Source: Sporisorium sorghi (taxonomy: Eukaryota > Basidiomycota > Ustilaginomycetes > Ustilaginales > Ustilaginaceae). From it: a DNA stretch of 27,432 nucleotides. Position 1 is the first letter of the stretch. The number at the start of each line of letters is the position of its first letter. The DNA lies in assembly GCA_023212695.1 (NCBI GenBank), contig JALCCG010000277.1, positions 1-27,432 on the forward strand, in the 5' to 3' direction. Of the stretch, positions 1-11,265 are shown piece by piece. Position numbers and translations under genes: made by a program. The notes beneath the pieces are model-generated. The model was not told the DNA's origin. It worked only from the letters and a program-made list of their open reading frames with translations, and made no database searches.

Positions 1-330
1 AGAAATATAGTGGAGCTGCTGCCTGAAAATTCTAAAATTGCGAAAATCCAGCAGCTCTAAGAGCCAGTCAGTCCACCGGCCCTCAGGGCCGTCCAAAAAT
101 GCGAAAATCCAATGGCCCTCAGAGCCAGTCAGTTCCCCCTCAATTCCTCATCTACGTGAATTCCGGATCTACGTGAACTACATTAGCTCGAGCACAGCCA
201 AATGCTCAACATCATACCGCGCACAGCACACGCTTTCTTCTCAGTCATGCTACTTTCACGATGCTCGTCTCTTCAATGGCGTAGACAAAACACTAGGTTG
301 TATCGAAGAAGAGGTCGTTTCACGGAGCTA
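1..330. repeat. 61-bp-period imperfect direct repeat and hairpins, no gene
   Basis: No gene is visible here. Two imperfect copies of a 39-bp block lie at 34-72 and 95-133, offset by exactly 61 bases. Both contain GCGAAAATCCA (40-50 and 101-111) followed at the same spacing by GAGCCAGTCAGT (61-72 and 122-133). Between them is a short perfect palindrome, GGCCCTCAGGGCC (78-90). GAGCTGCTG at 13-21 and CAGCAGCTC at 49-57 could also pair. The repeat may continue left of the window. The stretch from 134 to 330 shows nothing else I can interpret; it would be the 3' flank of the minus-strand dehydrogenase remnant. Confidence 0.6.
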
Positions 331-855
331 CTACGACGTCTTGCTCTTGACAAACTCGTTGAACTCCGCCGAATAGTCGTCGTGCCATCGCGACAGAGCA
401 GGACGGTCCGGGATAACGTCGTTGACGTTCCATTCCATGCGTGCAAGGTCCACTTCGCGCTTCGTCTCGTTGTCGGGGCACAGAATGTAGAACGAGCCCG
501 CCTTGACACGCTCCAGCATGAATTCGACCGTCTGTTCGGGCGTCCATGCGCCGTCCGGCTTGGGCTTGCCGTCAGCGGCTCCCGTCAATCCTGTGTGCAC
601 CCATCCTGGGATCAGCAGCTTGACGTCCACCTTGCTCGACTTGTCTTCGCGCAGCTCGTGCGCAAGCGACTCGGTGAACACTTTGACCGCCGCCTTGGAG
701 ATGTTGTATGCGGGGCCTGTACCCGGCGGTGTCGTGATGCCCTGCTTTGAGCCCGTGTTGATCAGCAGCGCCTCTTGGCCGTGCTTCTTGAGGAAGATAA
801 AATTGGATAGCTGGTCGGCGCTATTCTCGTACGAGAGAAGCCATACTCGGCGCAT
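331..855 (-). pseudogene. Short-chain dehydrogenase/reductase (SDR), 5'-truncated remnant
   Basis: The 174-aa reading frame matches the C-terminal two thirds of a classical SDR, an NAD(P)-dependent oxidoreductase. It has the active-site serine strand (INTGSKQG, S35), the catalytic Tyr-x3-Lys (Y50, K54 in AYNISK) and the following helix and PGWV-type strand. In this family the catalytic Tyr normally lies about 150-175 residues from the start, so roughly 100 residues, including the TGxxxGIG nucleotide-binding loop, are absent. The 400 bp upstream on the minus strand show no Rossmann-fold sequence in any frame, so a missed intron is unlikely to restore it. The retained part has no internal stop and ends at a TAG. 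I infer a truncated, probably non-functional gene. An alternative is a short gene whose first exons lie in sequence I failed to recognise. Its substrate cannot be told. Confidence 0.65.
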
Positions 856-1254
856 CCATGCTTCCGAACGTCAAACGACACTCGTTGACAGTTGCCGAAG
901 ACCGATTCCGTGTGCTTTGTTGGTGTGTACGCTGCCGTCGTCGCTCCATGGCAAGACAGATCCGGCTGCCTACAATTGGCGACGCTGCAAGCATTCGGAT
1001 TCTTCGGCCCGTCGAAGCTATCCTGCACTCGGCGCCTTTTTTCTTGCGTGCCATGTGGGCGGCTTCGCGAAAAAAAGGGCCCGAGCCGCCGTCAAAAAAG
1101 GCTCCGACGATGCTTCCTTATGAGAATGTGGGAAGGTCTGAGCCCTTTTGTCTGCGGTGAGCCACCATCCAGCACCACCTTCACTGCCACGATCATCACG
1201 ATTCTACGTCCCCAACTTTGAAGCGTGCCAACGGCCGTTTCGCGAATAAGCAAT
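856..1254. other. Spacer between SDR remnant and ferric reductase
   Basis: This 399-bp stretch lies upstream of both the minus-strand SDR remnant and the plus-strand ferric reductase. It should hold the reductase promoter and leader. I found no clear TATA box or iron-responsive GATA-type consensus and no coding sequence. It is also where the missing front half of the SDR would be expected, and nothing of it is seen. Confidence 0.5.
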
Positions 1255-3120
1255 ATGGAGCGAAGGCACGGCTCGCCGACCACAGCAGGCCTCGGCCTGT
1301 TGAAAAACACGCGCACTGGCGATCCTTGGGCAGGTCAGCCAAAGTACAGCAAGGGAATGACGGCGACCATCTCGATCATCATCTTGATCTATGCAGCGAC
1401 ATCGTTGCATTCGCGATGGCAACGATACCAGCACCAACGCCACGCAAACGACCTCGATGCTCCGGAAGAGAAAGCGCAGGTTCGCAGCTCGGGTCGGCTG
1501 GCTCGGCCTGTTGCCGCCGTACGAATGCTGTCCTATCAACGTCTGTCGTCGTATCGCTTGGGCGTCATCAACTTTCGACTCCCCGAGCTTGGCGCTACTC
1601 TGGCACTCTGCGCCTTCATGCTCGGCTTCACCATCTGGACCTTTGTTGTGCAGCCGTACTATCGCATCGACCGTAGCTTTGGCAGTCCGCCGCTTGCTCT
1701 TCGCGCCGGCATGATGGCGCTGGGTCTGATGCCGTTCATCTACGTGCTGGGCTCCAAGGTCAACTTTATCTCTCTTCTGACTGGAGTCAGTCACGAGAAG
1801 CTCCAGGTCTACCACCAATGGCTGGCCCGCTTCATGGTGTTCCTCGCGACGGTGCACGTCATCCCCTTTATCCACCAGCCCTTGGCCGACTCTGGCGCTG
1901 CTGGTCTTCGAGAAGTCTTTTTCTCGGATAGCATCAACACCACCGGTGTCATTGCGTACGCTTGCCTGTTTGTGCTGTCATTTGCCAGCATGACGGGCAT
2001 CCGCGAGAGGTGTTACGAGCTGTTCCTTCTCATCCACGTTCCTGTGGCCATCCTGTTCCTGGCCTACATGTTTGTGCATTGTCAGGCACTGCTGACATCG
2101 TGGAGGTATCTCTGGGCCACCGCAGCCTTGTACATGCTGTCGGTCTTTCTGCGGTTGGCGACGCAGCTGCAACAGAACAGTTTTCTCTCGCTAGCAAAGT
2201 GTCGAGTCGAGGCACTGCCTGGCGGGCTCACCAAGATGACGGTGGAGTCTGCCTTGCGCTGGCGACCTGGTCAGCATGTGTTTGTGCGCTTTCCCGGACT
2301 TGCACCGTGGTCTGCGCATCCGTTCACGATCATCTCGATGCCGTCGGCGGATGATCAGCAGCTCCTGTCGACGGTCGTACTGATGGCCAGGGCGCGTAAG
2401 GGCCTTACGAAGCATCTCTACGATCGAGCAACCGCGTTGCAATCGAAGCAAGTCGCTCGCGGGGAAAGCGGGTTGTCGCTGTCGGCATTGTTGGACGGTC
2501 CCTACGGACAGAACGCTAGCGTCTCGAGCTACAATCACGCCGTGATGCTGGCCGGCGGCAGTGGCATCACGTTCATTCTCGCATCGCTGCTCGAGCTGTC
2601 CTGGTTGTGGCAGAGGAAGACTGCAACGACACGGCGCGTCCACCTCGTTTGGTCGATGCGAGACCCGCAGTCGCTCGAGTGGGTCCGTCAACACCTCGTC
2701 ACCATCGCAGCGCTTGCTCCGCCGAACGCACTCCAGATTTCGATCTATATCAGCGGCGCCGATGCCGTCCCACGCGACCTCGGCCTGCCGTCGAGCTGGG
2801 ATGTTCAATGGGGCATGCACCCCGACGCCGCATCGGTCGTGTCGGATCTCATCCGACAGGCTGCGTCCATCTCGACTCGGCATCAGCAGGAGCAAGCAGT
2901 CGACGTCGAAAAGGCGTCGCCGAGCTTATCGAGCAGTAGCACAGCCTCGGAGCGGGTCGAGGTTCGTAGATCAAGGTCAGCCGCTGCCGTGGTATGCGGC
3001 CCGTCTGGCATGGTCAGTGACGCCTCGAATGCAGTGGCGGCGCTTCAGAGCGAGATCCTCCGTGGCAAGCTGGGCGGGCTCGACGACGTCTCTCTCATCA
3101 CCGAGCATTTTGGCTTCTAA
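1255..3120 (+). CDS. Ferric reductase transmembrane component (FRE/NOX family)
   Basis: An intron-less gene for a 621-aa membrane flavocytochrome that passes electrons from NAD(P)H through FAD and two hemes to extracellular Fe(III) or Cu(II), typically feeding high-affinity uptake. The ferric-reductase transmembrane domain (about residues 80-310) holds the four heme-ligand histidines H187, H201, H261 and H275, in two pairs 14 residues apart as in the family. The FAD-binding domain has HPFTIIS (355-361) and GPYG (415-418). The NADPH domain has GGSGIT (434-439), CGP (581-583) and the C-terminal EHFGF. The open frame extends left only to a GTG at 1225, so the first ATG (1255) is taken as the start; the next ATG is at residue 34. 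A Ser-rich insert (about 545-575) precedes the last strand. No siderophore or permease gene is adjacent. The exact substrate metal is inferred. Confidence 0.93.
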   Translation: MERRHGSPTTAGLGLLKNTRTGDPWAGQPKYSKGMTATISIIILIYAATSLHSRWQRYQHQRHANDLDAPEEKAQVRSSGRLARPVAAVRMLSYQRLSSYRLGVINFRLPELGATLALCAFMLGFTIWTFVVQPYYRIDRSFGSPPLALRAGMMALGLMPFIYVLGSKVNFISLLTGVSHEKLQVYHQWLARFMVFLATVHVIPFIHQPLADSGAAGLREVFFSDSINTTGVIAYACLFVLSFASMTGIRERCYELFLLIHVPVAILFLAYMFVHCQALLTSWRYLWATAALYMLSVFLRLATQLQQNSFLSLAKCRVEALPGGLTKMTVESALRWRPGQHVFVRFPGLAPWSAHPFTIISMPSADDQQLLSTVVLMARARKGLTKHLYDRATALQSKQVARGESGLSLSALLDGPYGQNASVSSYNHAVMLAGGSGITFILASLLELSWLWQRKTATTRRVHLVWSMRDPQSLEWVRQHLVTIAALAPPNALQISIYISGADAVPRDLGLPSSWDVQWGMHPDAASVVSDLIRQAASISTRHQQEQAVDVEKASPSLSSSSTASERVEVRRSRSAAAVVCGPSGMVSDASNAVAALQSEILRGKLGGLDDVSLITEHFGF

Positions 3121-3282
3121 GATGTCATTGAGGAAGACCTTGAAATGGGAGCGCCGCAGTCGATGGGTCTAGCAATGGCTCTCGTCGGTTTGTGTGTTCA
3201 AGAGCGGAAGCAGGAAGCGGAAAGGCTGAACGAGAAGAACGCGACAGACAGGCGGGTCCAGAGCGATACCTTGTCTCGCGCT

Positions 3283-3359
3283 GCTTTGCTTTGCTTTGCT
3301 TTGCTTTTGAACATGGCTTGACGGGCTTGACTGGCTTGACTGGCTTGACTGGCTTGATT
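3283..3359. repeat. Adjacent 5-bp and 9-bp tandem repeats
   Basis: GCTTT is repeated five times at 3283-3307. Seven bases later the 9-mer GGCTTGACT is repeated five times with minor changes (3315-3359). Both lie 160-240 bp downstream of the ferric reductase stop codon, in its likely 3' flank. Confidence 0.9.
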
Positions 3360-3666
3360 TTGAAGCGGCTCGAATTGGCTTTCATTGGCTTGGATAGGCC
3401 TGCGTGAAACCCGCGTCGAGTGAGCTTCTACACGACTCTTGACTCGAAAATGCCACGTCTGAAATCATTTGCGGATCGTGAATACAAAAGCTGCCCAATC
3501 GCGACATCTCTCTGAATTCAAATTTCAAGTGTCGACTCAGCCAAATTCAAAAGCGATAGGAAAATCGATTTTTCTGGAGCGCGTCACACAAAAGCTCTGG
3601 TCTAGTGCCCGAGTGAAAACTTTTTGCACAGTTGGACGGTGTGTGCGGAAGCGCAGTCGAGTTTCG

Positions 3667-3674
3667 TATATATA
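3667..3674 (+). promoter_or_regulatory. Candidate TATA box of the TBP gene
   Basis: TATATATA lies 733 bp before the TBP start codon and is followed by long CT-rich stretches. If it is used, the mRNA leader is several hundred bases long or contains an intron. Confidence 0.45.
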
Positions 3675-4407
3675 GCCAGGGGTGTTCAGCGGGCATCTCC
3701 CCGAATCGCGCACTGGATTTTCCTCCTTCCCTTCTCACCACATTCATCCGCCTCGACACTCAGTCTACGCGACTACTGCTGCTCTCCCTCTTCCTTTTCA
3801 CCTTGCAAGCAAGCCTGTTTCCGCTCTTCATCCAGCACACAACAGCTTGTTTACTCTTCGTTGCACGTCGTCACCAAAAAGCGCTTCAGCACGCTCTCCG
3901 CTGCCAGCATCGTTTTTTTTTTTTTCCCTTTGAAGAGGTCTTGACTGACTCGCCTTCCACCGGGACTACTGTACTCGCTTGACGTCAGCTTCGACCTTTC
4001 CTCCAGCTCGGGGATCAGTAGCATCGACTAGTCTGTTTGTCGACGGTGACATCGTTGTTCATCTGGGAGCCTCTTTCCGCTTTGGCGATCACCTTCACTG
4101 TTGATTGTCGCTACCAAGCGAGAGACCTACCTCTTGGGGACACACGATTCGTTTCCTATCGCAATTCCAATTCCAAAAAGTGACCGTTCCGTTTCGAACG
4201 TCGTTTCCGCCGATCTAGGCGCTTCTTGTGCAACTCTCGCTCGGCCTTTTCCTTTCCGCTTCTTCGTCACCACCGTCGCATCTCTCTATCGACGTCGTGA
4301 CTCCTTTTTTGTTTGCAACACAACTGGGCTAGCCAACCTCGACGTCGCAGTTCCAACCGCTCTCCGACCTTTCGCATCTTCTGCCGCATCACGTCACTGC
4401 ACCCAAC

Positions 4408-5267
4408 ATGGCTTTCGGAGGTGTCGCATTGCCCGGCGCGGGCAGCTCTGCCGCCAACAACACGTCCAGCGTCAAGGGTAACATCAACGCGGGAGCTCTG
4501 TCGAAAGCAAACGGTGCAGGCGAAGATGACAAGAAGGTCGCCAACATCGGCAAGGATGCCGGTCTGGAGCAGCAAGGCCTCTCGAACGTACACGGCATTG
4601 TGCCAACGTTGCAGTGAGTATGATGATGCAGTCGACGATCCGCCAAGCGCGGGCTTGCCGTGACAGTTCTGTGATTATGCAGAAAGACCTTTGTGTTGAC
4701 ACTCTCAAGCCGCACCCTCCTCCCGCTGCTGCCTTGACGGCCCGCAGAAATATCGTCGCCACCGTCAACCTGGAGGTGCGTCTTGACTTGAAGACGATTG
4801 CCCTGCACGCACGCAACGCCGAGTACAACCCCAAGCGTTTCGCCGCCGTCATCATGCGTATCCGCGAGCCCAAGACCACGGCCCTCATCTTTGCCTCGGG
4901 CAAGATGGTGGTCACCGGTGCCAAGTCGGAGGACGACAGCCGTCTCGCCAGTCGAAAGTACGCGCGCATCATCCAGAAGCTCGGCTTCGAGGCCAAGTTC
5001 ACTGAGTTCAAGATCCAGAACATTGTCGGTTCGTGCGACGTGCGCTTCCCCATCCGTCTCGAGGGTCTGGCCTACAGCCACGGTGTCTACTCGTCGTACG
5101 AGCCCGAGCTGTTCCCCGGCCTCATCTACCGCATGGTCAAGCCCAAGGTCGTGCTGCTCATCTTTGTCTCTGGCAAGATTGTGCTCACCGGTGCCAAGGT
5201 ACGAGAAGAGATTTACCAGGCGTTCAATCTCATCCTGCCCGTGCTGGCCGAGTTCCGCAAGCCTTGA
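4408..5267 (+). CDS. TBP1: TATA-box-binding protein (TBP)
   Basis: Exons 4408-4613 and 4748-5267 encode a 241-aa protein, the normal fungal TBP length. TBP binds the TATA element as the core of TFIID and serves RNA polymerases I, II and III. The N-terminal 65 residues are a variable Ala/Gly/Ser/Asn-rich tail. The C-terminal saddle starts at PTLQNIVATV and contains two imperfect repeats with the hallmark segments [46 protein letters not shown] and [12 protein letters not shown]; it is nearly identical to yeast TBP. The 134-nt intron has a GTGAGT donor and a CGCAG acceptor and splits the Gln codon just before NIVAT. Reading through it gives an immediate TGA and a 69-residue peptide. The start ATG sits in CCCAACATGG. 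Identification is essentially certain. Confidence 0.97.
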
Positions 5268-6043
5268 TCGCACATTCAAATTACCCAACCAACATCAGCA
5301 GCATCAATTCACCTCAACATCAGCAGTTTCCGCAGCACTCCCATCACCTGCTCCCGCCATGTGCTTCCAGGCTCGATGTCTGATGGCAATGGCGGGCCAG
5401 CGACTCATCTCATCTCTCCTCGCACTTTAATCTCTCACTCTCACACCCGCCCCCAGCAATGACGTTGTCGCAACAAGGCGACGATTCAGGTTGGCGGGGT
5501 TTCCCCCATTCGCATTCTCACGGAAGACTTCGCTGTCTGTCGCAAGGTTCGATCCAAACTCGACCTGACTTGTTCCTCATCCACCCCTCTCGTCACCACC
5601 GTCCATCATCCATCATGCTACACTACAGAAAAAACATTTTCAAACTCACATTGTACTAGTACCGTCGTTGTCCTTGCAATCGCAATCTGCCCCTGCCAAG
5701 GAATCTCTCTCTGCTGCGTGATCAAGCTCGTGTGATGGTCTTGAGTGGATGTCGAGTCCAGCTGGCGCGTCACGGAGTGAAGGCCGAGCGGACGTCGTGA
5801 TTTGCGAATGTGATGCAACAGCCTTGATATCAGCGCGAGGCTAGTCTGGCGTGCGAACGAGACCGTTGAGTTTGTTCGTGCAACCAAGTCGACGACCGTC
5901 TTCGAGAATCAAACAGTTGAAAGGCATCACCGACCCGCCCATACCGCAGATGCTTTGATGACTAGGATTACACAATGTACAGAAGATGGGTTGCAAAGAA
6001 GCTTTGCCTCGATCGAAGTCGCCTCGCCTCTCGCCTTGCGGTT
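5268..6043. other. Convergent spacer between TBP and CFIm25 genes
   Basis: These 776 bases lie between the 3' ends of two convergent genes and should hold both 3' UTRs and poly(A) sites. The small open frames here are not conserved-looking and are rich in low-complexity Ser/Arg/His. I see no RNA gene or mobile element. Confidence 0.6.
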
Positions 6044-7630
<1,587 letters not shown>

Positions 7631-8824
7631 ATGTCGTCCACTCCCTACAAAGGCTCGCTCAAGGCCAAGAGAAAGAACGAGCTCACCGAGATTGCCACGG
7701 CGCTCGGCATCGGCCTCGACGCTTCCCAAAAAAAGGAGGAGCTCGAGGAACTCATCCGCGAGCATCTCATCTCTCACAAGAACCAGTACGCTTCCAACAA
7801 CAACTTCAAGGGCCTCATCGACAGCCTCGACTCGGGCCGCAAGCGCTCGGCTCGCTCCAGCAGCGTCAACGGCAACGCCGACTCGGACACCTCGGACTCG
7901 CCCGAATCGTCGTCGGTGCGCTCGCCTCGCAAGCATTCGCAGCGCCCATCCAACCTCGGAACTCCGCTCTCGACCGCCCCCTTCAATGCGATCCCCACCA
8001 CCGCCACCGATCTGGCCAATAGCGTCAAGCAGCGCGGCCTCAAGGCGCGCAAGTCGCTCGACAAGCTCGTCGACACCATCTCGGACAATGCGCGCTCCAC
8101 CGCCAGCGAGTTGAGCAGCGAGGTGCAAGACGCCCAGAACGAAGTCGCCGCCGGCTTCCACGCCGTTCAGGGTGAAGCCGCCAAGCGCTACCGCAAGGCC
8201 AAGCAAGAAGGCCACAAGGTCTTTGTGCGTGCACGCACCTGGTTCAGCGACACCAAGAACCTCGTCCGCCTGCTCGTCGCTTTCGAGGGCATCCTGCTTG
8301 TGCTCGCTACGCTTCCCACCACCTACGTCGAGCTCGGCACGCGCGGCCCCAAGATCCTCGTCATCAACCCAAAGAACGGCATCAGTGGCTACCTGCCCCA
8401 CTGGGCCGTCACGCTGCCCAATCCGCGCGGCCTGGTCAGCCTCGACTTTTACCGTCCGCTTGTGCTGTGGGCCGTCTACAGCGTGCTCGTCCCGCTCGCC
8501 GTTGCGCACCTCGTCACTTTCGACCGCCGCGCCGCCCAGCCATCGCCCTACTCGTTCCTGCTGGCGCGTCTATCGGCGCTTTTCTTCCTCGCGCGTGTGC
8601 TGCCCAACAGCACCTTGACCGCTCTTGGCCTGCCCGCGCCGGCTGTGTTGGGCGTCGCTGCGGGCGAGGTGCCCGAATCGGCTCTCATCCGAGGCCTGCG
8701 CTCGCTCCTGTCGTACGACTATGTGCTCGCTCATCTCGGCGTCGACCTGCAGATCTGGGCTACTGCCACCGTGTTTGGCTTTGCTCAGTACGAGGCTATT
8801 GCGGTCCGACCTCGTGCGGCTTGA
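7631..8824 (+). CDS. Uncharacterised SAP/HeH-like multi-pass membrane protein
   Basis: A single-exon gene for 397 aa. I do not recognise a named family. Residues about 5-50 (KGSLKAKRKNELTEIATALG ... EELEELIREHLIS) look like a helix-extension-helix or SAP-type motif, which in other proteins binds DNA or chromatin. A Ser/Arg/Asp-rich linker follows (70-120). Residues about 125-200 form a charged amphipathic helical stretch of the kind seen in apolipoprotein- or LEA-like proteins. Four hydrophobic segments follow at about 210-230, 273-296, 306-330 and 371-392. SAP/HeH plus membrane helices suggests a nuclear-envelope or ER protein that contacts chromatin, but that is inference. ATG 7631 is preferred (GCCAACATG context) over the in-frame ATG at 7256, which would encode a poly-Phe run. 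Confidence 0.8.
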   Translation: MSSTPYKGSLKAKRKNELTEIATALGIGLDASQKKEELEELIREHLISHKNQYASNNNFKGLIDSLDSGRKRSARSSSVNGNADSDTSDSPESSSVRSPRKHSQRPSNLGTPLSTAPFNAIPTTATDLANSVKQRGLKARKSLDKLVDTISDNARSTASELSSEVQDAQNEVAAGFHAVQGEAAKRYRKAKQEGHKVFVRARTWFSDTKNLVRLLVAFEGILLVLATLPTTYVELGTRGPKILVINPKNGISGYLPHWAVTLPNPRGLVSLDFYRPLVLWAVYSVLVPLAVAHLVTFDRRAAQPSPYSFLLARLSALFFLARVLPNSTLTALGLPAPAVLGVAAGEVPESALIRGLRSLLSYDYVLAHLGVDLQIWATATVFGFAQYEAIAVRPRAA

Positions 8825-9357
8825 GCTTGGTCGCTAGCACGACGAATGGTTGTATCTCTCTCTCTCCTTTGTGCTGTATTCTAACGTCGATGACGGATAC
8901 CTGCGCGCGTTCCTTTCGCCGACCTTTGCCTCGTTCGTTTGCTGGACGGGATCGAGATACCCGACGCTTTTCATACGCTCCCACCTTTCTGCCGTCAGAT
9001 CGTGCTGCCAACCTCGAAGCTTTGCGTGCATGCGCCGAGCATCGACAGCGCTGTTCGGGCCCCTTTTTCTAATCACGCTTCCGGCTTTCCTTCTTGCTCC
9101 TCATTCCGGCCCTCTCGATAGCAAGGTGCTAGAGCTTTGTTTCTGGAGCTTTGTTTCGACTCCTTTTGCTTGTATCTATTTGGAAATCCATGACGTGCCT
9201 CAGTGTCGACTTGTGCGTTTTCAGGTAGCCGGCTGCGATGCACGATTGCACGTCTGTCGTCGGAGCAGCAGCCGATGCGGCAAAAAAAGAGTGAATGGTG
9301 TGGTTGGCGTTTGGTTGCGTGTTGTATGTCCAAATGAGTGATGGTTCGAGGCGAGTG
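8825..9357. other. Convergent spacer between SAP-like and OPA3 genes
   Basis: These 533 bases separate two convergent stop codons and probably contain both 3' UTRs. The open frames here lack recognisable motifs. No repeat or RNA gene is apparent. Confidence 0.6.
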
Positions 9358-10379
9358 TCATGACGACGCCGTCTGTCGATGTTGTGCCAGCAGGTTGGCT
9401 AACGACGCACCTGCTGCTGGCGAACTGGCATCCGCCTCTCCGCGCACTTCTCTCGCCAGCGCTTTCGCCCTTTCCAAAGCCACCTGCTGGATGATGGATG
9501 TCTGCAGAGGCGGCGAATCCGCGTTCGATGATGGTGCTGTTGCAACGGGATCTGACGGGCTGGATGATGGCTCTGGCGGCGCTTGTATCGACGAAGATGT
9601 TGATGGTGATGTTGAAGGGGAGGACTGCTTGTTGCCCAGGATGCCTTCGAGCTCTAACGCCTCTGGCCCCACCACCCAGCGATTCTTCAACGCGAGGTTG
9701 AGCAGCACCGATACCGCCGCCTGCAACTGCTTGCTCTTGAGCTCCTCGTCCTGCTTTTCTTGGAACACTCTCACTCGCGCTTCCACCAATGACGGATCCG
9801 CCTCCTCGGTTACCACGGCGTCTGCGCTGCGCCGCCCGTCCGCCATCCCCATCCCCGCTTGCGAGTCGTTATCGTCCTGATCCCGCTTCGACATGCGTTG
9901 CAGCTGCTCCAAATCGACGCCGAGCACGCTCGCCAAGCGCTCGACTTGCTCCTGGAGCTGGTTGAGCGAATCCTCAGTCCGATCACGCTGCTCGGCCTTC
10001 TTGCGCGACCCGCGGTACGTCTCGCCCAAGATCAGCGCTGCGGCGACAAAGAAGAGAAACCCTTCCGAGATCGCATTGGCGCCATTGGCGATCGCTTTGG
10101 CGTCGTTGAGCGGACGCACTTTCTGCTGCACGCCGTTCGGAAGCAGGTTGGTGCGCAGCGCCATCTCGGTGCGGTGCATTCGTTGGGCGAGTGCAATGCA
10201 GATCTGGTGCAGAGCAAGGGAGAGAGGGTAGAGTCAGTAGGCTGAGGCGTTTGCGAGAGTGATGGCGACGCACTTGCCTTTTTGAACGACTCGTGCTGCG
10301 CAGCCTGGCTCTTGAGCTGTGTCGCAATGGGCTTGGCGAGCGTGCGGATCGCCAGCGTCGCGATCTTGGCCGTCGCCAT
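9358..10379 (-). CDS. OPA3: OPA3-family mitochondrial protein
   Basis: Exons 10379-10278 and 10203-9358 encode 315 aa. The first about 110 residues match the OPA3 family of mitochondrial membrane proteins: KIATLAIRTLAKPIATQLKSQA, ESFKK then ICIALAQRMHRTEMALR, then RPLNDAKAIANGANAISEGFLFFVAAALILGE, whose hydrophobic helix (about 78-97) is the membrane anchor. A coiled-coil-prone segment follows (TEDSLNQLQEQVERLASVLG). The tail of about 190 residues, rich in Ala, Ser and Pro, is much longer than in animal OPA3 (about 180 aa in all). The 74-nt intron appears to use a GC donor (AAG, then GCAAGT) and a CACCAG acceptor; this is the only junction that keeps the family alignment in frame. The molecular role of OPA3 is poorly defined (mitochondrial shape and lipid homeostasis). 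The gene is divergent from the trehalose subunit gene. Confidence 0.88.
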
Positions 10380-10780
10380 ATTCGAAGCGCGGAGACCTTC
10401 TGTCTATCGAGGTTGTCGCTGTCGAGAGGCGCCGGGTTGTAGCTCGAAAACGAGCAAGATGATGAGAAGCAAGGCGTTGTTCGAGATGCAAAAACGAAGA
10501 AGCCAGGGGTCTTTCGGCAGGAGATGGGCCGTGCTCAAAACTCAGCGTCGACTGAGCTCCGACGAAGGCGTTTTTTTGGCGGTGTTAGATTGGCGACGAG
10601 CACGTGTGAACCGCTCAGCCACTTCTGGCTCCGAATTGACAACGACGGCATCGATGCAAAAGGCAAGCCAAAGCAAAGCCTCTGACGATCGCGTGTGACT
10701 TCAGAGAGTCCCTGCCACCGCGTTGGATGCATGCAATCGGATGAATCACGTCGACAGCGGCGAGCAGTCAGCGCAAAACT

Positions 10781-10810
<30 letters not shown>
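10781..10810. repeat. (CAG)10 microsatellite
   Basis: Ten perfect CAG triplets in the divergent spacer, outside any supported coding sequence. Confidence 0.95.
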
Positions 10811-10813
<3 letters not shown>

Positions 10814-11234
10814 GGGCGCGATTTCGGCGGCGCGACACTTTTCGGCGGCACCGAACCGCGCACCTTGTCGTCATTTACAGCAGAGGGCTCGCATCTCGGC
10901 TTGGCAGCAGGAGCGTCTCTCGAACGAACTCTTTCTGGCTTTCCGATGCTCCTCGAGGAGGCTGAGCGAGCTCTCTCAACATGCTTTTTGGATCCAAAGC
11001 AGCTCAAGCCGGCAAAGTTCGGAAAGAGCAACAGAACGTGTTCCGAGACATGCGAGAATGTGCTTTCTCTCTGTTGGGAATCTGCGTTTTCCCTCCACAT
11101 CTCCCTCTCCGAAGCTTGGCGACGCACGAAGACAAAAACCCAAAAAAGTCCAAAAACTTCGAAACGAGAGAGGGATGGCATGTGCTTCTTCGATGGAAAG
11201 GAGGAGAGAAAAGAAAAAGAAGAGTGCGTTCCGC

Positions 11235-11260
<26 letters not shown>
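11235..11260. repeat. (CT)13 dinucleotide tract
   Basis: A perfect CT run about 500 bp before the trehalose subunit ATG. Comparable tracts precede the zinc-cluster gene. Confidence 0.95.

Positions 11261-11265
<5 letters not shown>

Larger units (their letters stand above)
3121..4407. other. Spacer between ferric reductase and TBP
   Basis: No credible gene lies in these 1287 bases. The left part carries two short tandem repeats (3283-3359). The right part, from about 3660, becomes pyrimidine-rich, with a T tract near 3910-3923, and includes a candidate TATA box. It probably provides the promoter and a long 5' leader of the TBP gene. Confidence 0.6.

Noticed and set aside
856..1224. Missing N-terminal exons of the SDR on the minus strand
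   Set aside because: No frame in this interval shows a TGxxxGIG loop or other Rossmann sequence, so a simple intron does not explain the truncation.
1225..1254. Start of the ferric reductase at 1225
   Set aside because: The codon is GTG, not ATG. Nuclear fungal genes start at ATG, so 1255 is used.
3315..3359. Possible CRISPR-like array
   Set aside because: The units are 9-bp head-to-tail repeats with no spacers, so this is a simple tandem repeat.
4389..5288. 299-codon antisense frame over the TBP gene
   Set aside because: It runs across both TBP exons and the intron, and its content follows from TBP codon usage.
5541..5575. T-loop-like GGTTCGATCC suggestive of a tRNA
   Set aside because: No matching acceptor, D or anticodon arms could be folded around it.
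10264..10277. GT donor (GTGCGT) for the OPA3 intron
   Set aside because: It shifts the phase relative to the acceptor and breaks the family alignment; the GC donor keeps it.
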